A DNA stretch of 64,000 nt, taken from contig NZ_KV440950.1 of the NCBI RefSeq assembly GCF_001636405.1, positions 2,503,712-2,567,711 of the forward strand, read 5' to 3'. Below, piece by piece: positions 17,425 to 24,343 of the stretch. A model generated the notes under the pieces. That model did not search any database. It was not told the origin of the DNA and saw nothing but the letters and a program-made list of their open reading frames with translations. Each line of letters starts with the position of its first letter. The stretch's first letter is position 1. This stretch comes from Peribacillus frigoritolerans (GTDB lineage: Bacteria > Bacillota > Bacilli > Bacillales > DSM-1321). Position numbers and translations under genes: made by a program.

Positions 17425-17460
17425 AAAATACGAGTGAAAGTCAATTCACTCGTATTTTTT
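17425..17460 (-). terminator. Terminator of the fabF paralogue
   Basis: AATACGAGTGAA and TTCACTCGTATT pair around a 6-nt loop, and on the minus strand TTTTTAT follows. The stem overlaps the last codons and stop of the gene. Confidence 0.82.
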
Positions 17461-18681
17461 TAAAACGATAGCTGCATTATGACCTCCAAAACCGAATGAA
17501 TTGGATAGACCAGTACTTATTTTCACTTTACGAGCAACACCTGGTACATAATCTAAATCACATAATGAATCAGGCTTTTCTAAGTTAATGGTTGGAGGAA
17601 TAATTCCTTCCTTTAAACTTTTTGCCAAAGCAATTGCTTCCACGCCTCCAGCTGCTCCTAACATATGACCTAGCATAGATTTATTAGCTGTTATTGGGAT
17701 TTGATAAGCTTTTGATTCAAATAGCTTTTTAATCGCCAGTGTCTCAGATAGATCTCCCACTTCTGTACTTGTTGCATGTGCGCTAATAACATCAATCTCT
17801 TCTGGAGAAATATTTGCGTTTTTCAAAGCCATTTTCATTGCAAGGTAGGCTCCTTTTCCTTCTGGGTGTGTAGCTACCATATGATAGGCATCAGAACTTG
17901 CACCATACCCTATGACCTCAGCATAAATCTCAGCATCTCTGCGTAAAGCGTGAGATAAAGATTCCAAGATTAAAATTCCTGCTCCTTCTGACATGACAAA
18001 TCCATCTCGATTTACATCAAAAGGGCGGCTAGCTTTAGCTGGATTATCGTTTCTCGTTGATAATGCTGTAGCATTACCAAAACTAGCTAGTGATAAATCT
18101 GTAATAGCTGCCTCTGCTCCTCCAGCAAAAACGGCATCAGCTTCTCCAAAGCGAATAAGCCTGAATGCTTCACCAATAGCGGTATTTCCGATTGCACAAG
18201 CAGAAACAGGTGACATAGTAGGTCCCATTGCGTTCCATTTGATACTAATTTGGGCTGCGGCAGCATTAGAAATCATGGCTGGTACCAGGGTTGGACTGAC
18301 TCTTCTTGGACCTTTCTCTCGAAGAGTATCCACATTTTCAATCAATGTTTCAATTCCTCCTATCCCCGAACCAACATATACGCCAAGTCTTTCTAGATTG
18401 ATATCATCAATATCTAATTTAGAATCAGTCCAAGCTTGTTCAGCAGCAGCCAAAGCAAATTGGGAAAAGCGATCTAGACGTCGGGCTTCATTTTTTCCTA
18501 AAGTATCATCTGCATTAAAATCACGAATAATTCCAGCAATTTTTGCTTTATGGTTGCTCACATCAAATGTATCAATAGAGGAAATGCCTGACTTACCTTC
18601 AGTCAGATTTCTCCAAAATTTTCCTACGTTGTTTCCAATAGGAGAGACTACTCCCATTCCGGTAATAACGACTCTTTCCAT
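17446..18681 (-). CDS. fabF: Beta-ketoacyl-ACP synthase II (FabF-type paralogue)
   Basis: 411 aa, full KAS II length. It starts ERVVITGMGVVSPIGNNVG. The catalytic triad is visible as Cys162 (VSACAIG), His302 (SAHATSTEVGD) and His339 (SMLGHMLGAAGG). KAS II condenses malonyl-ACP with acyl-ACP in fatty-acid elongation. The sites deviate slightly from housekeeping FabF (SACAIG for SACATG, HATST for HGTST), and no fab genes are nearby. It is read alone, divergent from an MmyB-type regulator. I take it for an accessory paralogue rather than the essential fabF. Confidence 0.85.
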   Translation of the reverse strand: MERVVITGMGVVSPIGNNVGKFWRNLTEGKSGISSIDTFDVSNHKAKIAGIIRDFNADDTLGKNEARRLDRFSQFALAAAEQAWTDSKLDIDDINLERLGVYVGSGIGGIETLIENVDTLREKGPRRVSPTLVPAMISNAAAAQISIKWNAMGPTMSPVSACAIGNTAIGEAFRLIRFGEADAVFAGGAEAAITDLSLASFGNATALSTRNDNPAKASRPFDVNRDGFVMSEGAGILILESLSHALRRDAEIYAEVIGYGASSDAYHMVATHPEGKGAYLAMKMALKNANISPEEIDVISAHATSTEVGDLSETLAIKKLFESKAYQIPITANKSMLGHMLGAAGGVEAIALAKSLKEGIIPPTINLEKPDSLCDLDYVPGVARKVKISTGLSNSFGFGGHNAAIVLKKYE

Positions 18682-18802
18682 TTTTCATCACCCCAAATGA
18701 ATAGTATACTCGTATTATACTTCAGGGTTATCCTATTACAAGTGAGCGTTTATCCTGGTATAATAACTACCCGGTTAAATGGTTATGATGGAGGGTTTAG
18801 AA

Positions 18803-19648
18803 ATGAATGATAAAACCAGACTTGAAGCTTTGTCTACATTTTTGAAAACGAAGCGATCCCAAATTAAGCCTGAATCTATAGGTATACCTGCTGGTACACG
18901 GAGAAGAACACCTGGCTTACGAAGAGAAGAAGTTGCACATTTGGCGGGAGTTAGTACTACTTGGTATACGTGGCTAGAGCAAGGTCGGGATATAAAGGTC
19001 TCTACAAGCGTATTGGATTGCATATCTACAGCTCTGCAATTAAATAATGATGAACGAGAGTATCTATATGATTTAGCTTTAGAAGTGAAATCATCCATTA
19101 TTCATCGAAAGAAGGATCAGCCAAAACTTAGTCCTTCTTTGGAAAGAATTTTAGCGGAGTTAACGTATTGCCCTACTATCATTACAGATCGACATTGTCA
19201 TATTGTAGGTTGGAACAATGCTGCCGCTCACGTATTTCTAGATTTTGAACAACTTCCTGATGACCAAAGAAATTTGATCCATCTATTATTTACAAGAAAA
19301 GAATTAAAATCATTAGCTGTGAATTGGGAGCATTTTGTTAAAGGATTTCTTTCCATTTTTCGTGCCTATTATGGTCACTACTTAGGTGATGAGTGGTATA
19401 ACCTATTTATTAAAGAAATGAGTGATTCTCATCCGGAATTTCAATCTTTATGGCAAGAAAGTCAAGTGAGTAAAGCTCCAGAAATGATGATTGAATTTAG
19501 ACATGCCAAAGCCGGTAAGATGCTGTTTAATTTAACTTCTCTCCAAGTCCAGGGGGACATGGACCTAAGATGCAGTATCTATACACCAGTAGAGGGAACA
19601 GCTACGGAAGATAAATTAAAAACGATTTATGAAAAAAATCTCGATTGA
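18803..19648 (+). CDS. XRE-family regulator with MmyB-like ligand-binding domain
   Basis: 281 aa from ATG 18803 (GGAGGG 10 nt upstream). The HTH has the family signature RRTPGLRREEVAHLAGVSTTWYTWLEQGRD (parts: TPGLRREEVAHLAGVS and WYTWLEQGR). The C-terminal MmyB-type domain (~110-275: DRHCHIVGWNNAA, FTRKELKSLAVNW, HPEFQSLWQ) resembles a PAS-like pocket thought to bind fatty-acid-like ligands. It diverges from the FabF paralogue, and an SDR lies just downstream, the usual neighbours of this family. Control of fabF is likely. Confidence 0.83.
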   Translation: MNDKTRLEALSTFLKTKRSQIKPESIGIPAGTRRRTPGLRREEVAHLAGVSTTWYTWLEQGRDIKVSTSVLDCISTALQLNNDEREYLYDLALEVKSSIIHRKKDQPKLSPSLERILAELTYCPTIITDRHCHIVGWNNAAAHVFLDFEQLPDDQRNLIHLLFTRKELKSLAVNWEHFVKGFLSIFRAYYGHYLGDEWYNLFIKEMSDSHPEFQSLWQESQVSKAPEMMIEFRHAKAGKMLFNLTSLQVQGDMDLRCSIYTPVEGTATEDKLKTIYEKNLD

Positions 19649-19809
19649 ATGTTAATAAACCAGCATATCTACAGTCTATGAAATAATACTCGCAAAATAC
19701 TTCAACTAAGGTGCTTTACTTCAATAAGGCAGGTTGCTGAGGCAGCCTTTTTCATATGGCAAAAACGGGACAGTTTAGTTTAGGTATATTTCTTCACCAA
19801 ATTATAGAA

Positions 19810-19853
19810 AAATCCGGTTATCCTGGTTAGGCAAAGGAAAACCGGATTTTTTC
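19810..19853 (+). terminator. Terminator in the XRE-SDR intergenic region
   Basis: AAATCCGGTT and AACCGGATTT pair across a ~20-nt loop, then TTTTTC. It follows a weaker hairpin (AAGGC/GCCTT) at about 19715-19745. Both separate the convergent XRE and SDR genes. Confidence 0.7.
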
Positions 19854-19940
19854 TTTAATTGGTTCTAAAGCAATAACAATTGCAAAAGATGGTTTCATCG
19901 AACCAGCTTTAACACCAAATAATTTGCTCATGAAGTATTG

Positions 19941-20648
19941 CTACCAATCGATTCGTTTTCCATCTTTGAAGAATCCCCCGTTAGGTCCTTCAGCTCCAGT
20001 AGTAGCTAACCAAAGGATAGATTCAGCAGCTTGCTCAGGAGTTCTTGGAGCAGATGGTCCCCCCATATCTGTACTTACCCATCCCGGGTCGACCGCATTT
20101 ATTTTGATATCAGATTTGATTTCTACAGCTATTAATTGTGTCAATCCATTCAGGGCAAATTTGGACATTTTATAAGCTCCTACTCCTGGATATGACATTT
20201 CGCTCATTGCCCCATATTCTGAGGAAACATTGATGATTCTCCCATAGCCTTGTTTTTCCATGAGGGGAATAAAGGAACGGATCATATAGTAAACTCCAAA
20301 GAAATTGGTTGCCATTGTATTCTCTAAAATTGATGGATCCATATTCAATAATTGTTTATTCTCATCCAGATACACGCCAGCATTATTAATCAATACGTCT
20401 AATCTTCCATACTTCTCATTTATTGCTACCGCAGCTTGACGGATGCTTTCTTGATTATTGACATCTATCGACACAAACGAAACGTCCAGATTTGACTCCC
20501 TAAGTTGTTGTATCGCTTTATGACCCATCTCCGGATTCCGACTTGACAAAATAACCTTAAAACCTATCAAAGCTAATTGTTTGACCAATTCATATCCAAT
20601 TCCTCTATTTCCGCCTGTGACAAGTGCAACTTTCGTATCCTTTGACAT
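19941..20648 (-). CDS. SDR oxidoreductase, carbonyl reductase-like
   Basis: 235 aa classical SDR. TGGNRGIGYELV (residues ~11-22) binds NADP. Then come NNAGVYLDENKQL, the catalytic Ser in INVSSEYGAMS and YKMSKFALNGL (Y-x-x-x-K). The tail GGFFKDGKRIDW is typical of plant-type carbonyl reductase relatives. Cytoplasmic reduction of a carbonyl substrate is expected. RBS GGAGGAATTA. It converges with the MmyB regulator and may belong to its regulon. Substrate unknown. Confidence 0.85.
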   Translation of the reverse strand: MSKDTKVALVTGGNRGIGYELVKQLALIGFKVILSSRNPEMGHKAIQQLRESNLDVSFVSIDVNNQESIRQAAVAINEKYGRLDVLINNAGVYLDENKQLLNMDPSILENTMATNFFGVYYMIRSFIPLMEKQGYGRIINVSSEYGAMSEMSYPGVGAYKMSKFALNGLTQLIAVEIKSDIKINAVDPGWVSTDMGGPSAPRTPEQAAESILWLATTGAEGPNGGFFKDGKRIDW

Positions 20649-20729
20649 GTTAATTCCTCCATTTTTCGGATAATAATTTTGATCAGAGGAGATTTCTCCA
20701 GTTAAAGCCTGTAAACATCCCGAGAAGAA

Positions 20730-20770
20730 ATTGAAAGGCTGTCAAGATTTTCTCGACAGCCTAAATTTCA
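20730..20770 (-). terminator. Terminator of the SDR gene at 20809-21555
   Basis: On the minus strand AGGCTGTC and GACAGCCT pair around an 11-nt loop, followed by TTCAATTTC. Outer bases (GAAATTT/AATTTC) extend the stem. Confidence 0.72.
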
Positions 20771-20808
20771 GAAAATGAATAGCTCTTAGTTTTATCTTCC
20801 TTTTATTA

Positions 20809-21555
20809 TTACCAAGGTTGACTTGTTGGTCCAATTGTAAACTCATTAATGTTCGTATCTTCTGGCTGATCAATAGCGAATGCCACAATATTGGCAACTC
20901 GATCAGGCGCAATACCATATTGTTCGTACAGCGCAGTCATACCTTCTGAAATATTCTTATCAGTAATCGTATCCAGCAATTCCGTGTTGATCGCTGCTGG
21001 ATAAATAGTTGCTGTGCGGATGTTAGTACCTTCTTGGGCAGATTCCATACGCAAAACTTCCATTAAATCACGAACAGCCCACTTTGTTGCTCCATAAACA
21101 GCACCGCCTGGGTATGCTTTAAGCCCAGCTACTGATGACGTAGTGATGACATGTCCAGACTTTTGCGAAGTAAATGTTGGCAATACTGCTGCAATACCAT
21201 TCAATACACCTTTAATATTAACGTCAACCATGCTGTTCCACTCGTCAGTTTTTAATTCGGAAAGTGGTGAATTAGGCATTAGTCCAGCGTTCAAGAAGAT
21301 TACATCAACACCCCCAAAAGTGTCTTTAGCTAGTTGAACAAGCTGCTGACTATCATCTGGGTTAACGACATCAGTGACGCGATAAGCCACTTGACCACCG
21401 TTCGATCTAATTTCTTCTGCTAATTTTGCTAAACGCTCTTCACGTCTTGCGCCAAGTACAACTTTTGCACCTTTTTCAGCTAACAGCTTAGCTGTTGCTT
21501 CCCCAATACCCGAACTTGCGCCTGTAATTACAACCACTTTGTTTTCAATTGTCAT
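20809..21555 (-). CDS. SDR oxidoreductase (YdfG/clavaldehyde dehydrogenase-like)
   Basis: 248 aa. TGASSGIGEATAKLL (~11-25) is the cofactor loop. LGARREERL suggests NADP preference through Arg after strand 2. NAGLMPNSP follows, then the catalytic TSSVAG and YGATKWAVRDL. It ends GPTSQPW, the same style of tail as the SDR at 36823-37566. It diverges from the TetR gene at 21737, and a 20-bp palindrome lies in the shared promoter, so it is probably repressed by that TetR. Confidence 0.87.
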   Translation of the reverse strand: MTIENKVVVITGASSGIGEATAKLLAEKGAKVVLGARREERLAKLAEEIRSNGGQVAYRVTDVVNPDDSQQLVQLAKDTFGGVDVIFLNAGLMPNSPLSELKTDEWNSMVDVNIKGVLNGIAAVLPTFTSQKSGHVITTSSVAGLKAYPGGAVYGATKWAVRDLMEVLRMESAQEGTNIRTATIYPAAINTELLDTITDKNISEGMTALYEQYGIAPDRVANIVAFAIDQPEDTNINEFTIGPTSQPW

Positions 21556-21672
21556 TTCGTTTCATCCTTTCATGTAAAATAAAACTACAATTGATGTTTT
21601 CTCGACATCTGTCTATAATTTAAAATATAAATTTAAACAAAACAAGGCATATAAATCGTTAATTTAATCAGT

Positions 21673-21692
21673 TTTGTTGTTTAAACAACAAA
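21673..21692. promoter_or_regulatory. 20-bp palindromic operator between SDR and tetR
   Basis: A perfect palindrome (TTTGTTGTTTAAACAACAAA) lies ~120 nt from the SDR start and ~45 nt from the TetR start. Half-sites with GTTGT spacing are typical for TetR dimers. Binding is inferred from position and symmetry. Confidence 0.65.
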
Positions 21693-21736
21693 TCAATAAA
21701 AATTGTTGACTATCTCAAGGAAAGTATGGTGTTAAT

Positions 21737-22282
21737 ATGGCAAAAGTGGATAGAAGAATTGTAAGAACTCAAGAAGCAATTAAGAAAGCATTTCTTGAAT
21801 TGATGTCTGAAAAAAATTTTGATAGCATGACCATTCAGGATATTTCTGACAGGGCAAATATTAACCGTGCAACTGTTTATCTCCATTACTTGGATAAATT
21901 TGATCTGTTGGATAAAATCATAGAAGAACATATCAATAACATGGTTAACCTTTGTGAATCGGAAGCTGAAATGGATTGGATTGAATCGACTGTACACTGC
22001 ATGGAATATCTTGAACGTAATTATTTATTTTTTTCGACGATGTTGGCAAGTGAGGGAGCTCCGTACTTTCGCAGCCGGTTTGTTCAGCATAATATCGAAG
22101 AGTTCAAAAAAGACGTGGATATAACAAAAGGAAAAAATTTTGGTCAAAGTGAAGATGTAGTTGTCGAATTTGTGGCAAATGCTTATGTAGGTGTAGTGGA
22201 ATGGTGGTTAAAAAATGGCATGCCTTATCCACCGGAGGAAATGGCAGAGAAAGTAGGGGACTTATTAGAGAGGATTTTATAG
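21737..22282 (+). CDS. TetR/AcrR-family regulator (DhaS-like C-terminus)
   Basis: 181 aa. The HTH is RTQEAIKKAFLELMSEKNFD with TIQDISDRANINRATVYLHY. The C-terminal part (FVANAYVGVVEWWLKNGMPY) matches the TetR_C_8-type domain often found in regulators of SDR or azoreductase genes. It is divergent from an SDR with a 20-bp palindrome between them. No ideal RBS is seen (AAGGAAAG at ~14 nt). Confidence 0.82.
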   Translation: MAKVDRRIVRTQEAIKKAFLELMSEKNFDSMTIQDISDRANINRATVYLHYLDKFDLLDKIIEEHINNMVNLCESEAEMDWIESTVHCMEYLERNYLFFSTMLASEGAPYFRSRFVQHNIEEFKKDVDITKGKNFGQSEDVVVEFVANAYVGVVEWWLKNGMPYPPEEMAEKVGDLLERIL

Positions 22283-22581
22283 ATTTATCGCATAAAAAAT
22301 CTCTCTTATTTATTAAGGAATGAGGGGGATAATGTGTCCTTCACTCTTCAAAAAATGTTGTATGTTAAGGGTTGCACTTAAACTACCATGAAAATAAGTT
22401 TCTTTAAAAATGAAAAATGACAATACTTAAGACGACCCTACTCAATCGTTTAAAAAAAGAGGAGAGCGTTAATTAATTAGACTATGGATTAGTGTTGACT
22501 GGATTAAGGTCAGTATCAGTATAGAAACTTCCTAACCATTTTCATTCTTTGCGATTCATGGATAGCTAACGGGTGAGTTAG
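22283..22581. other. Intergenic, nothing firm
   Basis: A 19-codon frame after GAGGGGGATA (ATG 22331) exists, but nothing supports its expression. The remainder is AT-rich non-coding DNA leading to the terminator repeat. Confidence 0.4.
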
Positions 22582-22618
22582 CTAAAGATCGGAGTTGTCT
22601 TTAAGGCAGCTTTTTCTT
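22582..22618 (+). repeat. Terminator-like repeat, copy 1 (left flank of secreted-protein island)
   Basis: The segment CTAAAGATCGGAG, then TTGTCTTTAAGGCAGC and TTTTTCTT differs by only a few bases from 27673-27710 and more distantly from 45208-45251. The core pairs as a hairpin followed by T5, so the unit is a mobile or duplicated intrinsic terminator. Confidence 0.75.
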
Positions 22619-22763
22619 GGGGATTATTGGAAACGGTATTAGCGCCTCTGCTAAAGCTGACCTGCTTGGAATCCTTGTCGGGTATTTTTTTGTATGCTTC
22701 GGAGATCGTTTAGGTATAATTGGTTGAAGTATGATGGAAAAGTTATAGAGATGAGGAGAATAT

Positions 22764-23426
22764 TTGAAAAAAGCATCACTTGTTTTATTTTCTATTTTAT
22801 TATTGGGGGTATTGAGTTGTGAAGCATTAAACACGGAGAACAAGAAAGCCAATTCTGATGATAAAATAGTCAAAGAAGATGAAGAAAAAACAGTCAAAGA
22901 AGATGAAGAAGTCAAATCTCTTTATACGATAGACAGTTATATGAAGTCAGTCGAAGAAAACCTTGAAGCAAAATCGGAAACATTAATCAGCAATATAAAG
23001 GAGTTACATAAATACACCATTTACTCTAAAGTTGAATTATTGGATTTTGTAGCATTTGTAAATGATCCTTCCGAGTTTAACTTATCCATTACTATGTTCT
23101 CAATGGATAGACAGGCTAATGAAGTCTTTAACGAGGGGAAGGATTCTACTATCTTTGCAGGTAGTCTGGGTATGATTGAAAATGTAAGATACACCCACCT
23201 TTTAGGTAATCAAACAGAAGACTTTTGGGATTTCTACGAAAAAAATGAAGAAGAAATTAACCTTGCAGAAAAACAAGCGTTTGCTACTTGGGTCGCAGAT
23301 TGCTGGAAAAAAGCAGATGGACAAGCAATCTTATTGCCAGCCTACTTTTCTCTTCACGATGATTATGAATCCTTTGATTTAAAGAAAAATCAGTGGATTA
23401 CAGATGGTGAGAAATGGTCTTATTGA
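22764..23426 (+). CDS. Lipoprotein with DUF6241-like domain
   Basis: 220 aa from TTG 22764 (GAGGAG 9 nt upstream). The start KKASLVLFSILLLGVLSCEA is a lipoprotein signal with lipobox Leu-Ser-Cys (Cys ~19). A Lys/Glu-rich linker with two copies of VKEDEE follows, then a helical domain (FVAFVNDPSEFNLSITMF, FWDFYEKNEEEINLAEKQ) that recalls DUF6241, of unknown role. It should sit on the outer face of the membrane. It is the first gene of the island bounded by the 22582 and 27673 repeats. Confidence 0.68.
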   Translation: MKKASLVLFSILLLGVLSCEALNTENKKANSDDKIVKEDEEKTVKEDEEVKSLYTIDSYMKSVEENLEAKSETLISNIKELHKYTIYSKVELLDFVAFVNDPSEFNLSITMFSMDRQANEVFNEGKDSTIFAGSLGMIENVRYTHLLGNQTEDFWDFYEKNEEEINLAEKQAFATWVADCWKKADGQAILLPAYFSLHDDYESFDLKKNQWITDGEKWSY

Positions 23427-23469
23427 CACATTAAGGGAGGGGCCTTTATCCACATTGTTCCTCATATGA

Positions 23470-23500
23470 GTAAAGACCTTCAATTGAAGGTCTTTTTTGT
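23470..23500 (+). terminator. Terminator after the DUF6241-like lipoprotein
   Basis: AAAGACCTTCAA and TTGAAGGTCTTT form an uninterrupted palindrome and run into TTTTT. Confidence 0.88.
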
Positions 23501-23889
23501 TCGTTCATCGGTTACATAGTAAACCTGCAATGGCTAAAGAAATGAACCCTAAAATTGTACAGAGTGTGGTATCTAAAATATAGTCACGTTTTTTATAAAA
23601 AAATGAGATATTTTGAATAAAGTTGTGATGTTTGCAAAAAAGTTACGATGCTTTACCCCTTTGTGGATATCTAAAGGGTTTTTCTTATAGGAAAAGGAAA
23701 GTACATCTGAATTAAAAGGTGGATTTAAAGAAAATTGGCTATATATTGGTTTAATCTCTAAAAATAAGACCATTAATTCATAAGTCTGATAAAAATATAT
23801 AGGAAATTTTTACCTTATAATCCATATTTTTAATCTGTAAACTAATACTTAGTTGAAAAAATTATTTTTTAGGGAGGGAAGGAGAAAAA
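23501..23889. other. Intergenic, nothing recognised
   Basis: AT-rich, with many stops on both strands. A GGAGGGAAGGAG sequence at its right end is the RBS of the decayed gene that follows. Confidence 0.45.
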
Positions 23890-24118
23890 ATGAGTTTATC
23901 CCTCAAGGAACTATAAGAGCTGTTACTGTTTATTTTATGCTCTTCAATGCTTTTTGCATTTTCGGCACAGTCCAAGGAACAAAAAGCATCATCCTCTGAC
24001 ACGTTTCATATAAACGGTTGAGGAGCTAAACGGGAATCAGCCATTGGTTTACAGTCCGAAAATCTATTGGTTCAAAGACTTATTTATGTTCGGTAAATTT
24101 AAAAAGGCAATGCACTAG
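23890..24118 (+). pseudogene. Decayed gene for a small exported protein
   Basis: A strong RBS (GGGAGGGAAGGAG) and ATG open a frame MSLSLKEL that meets TAA, then continues in frame with a signal-like segment (ELLLFILCSSMLFAFSAQS). After DTFHIN near 24020 a frame change is needed, to read VEELNGNQPLVYSPKIYW and FKDLFMFGKFKKAMH up to TAG 24118. One stop plus one frameshift in ~75 codons mark a recent pseudogene. The family is not recognised. Confidence 0.55.
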
Positions 24119-24343
24119 GTGTCTTTCTGATTTGGTAAATTTCAGAATATTCAGCATTATCGTTGTTTGGAGTAAATTCCTATTTTGCTTTTATAGGTAC
24201 TAACTAGTTGCTATTAGAAAATAACAATTGTAAAGGAGTTCATTTAATGACATTAACTTAAGAATTTTGACAATATTTCTTTGGATGGGAACCATGATAT
24301 CGTAATAGGTTAAATTAATATTTTTATAGGGGTGATTATCACG

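Noticed and set aside
17993..18700. 235-codon plus-strand frame
   Set aside because: Antisense shadow of the well-supported fabF paralogue; Ser/Pro/Ala-rich composition, no RBS.
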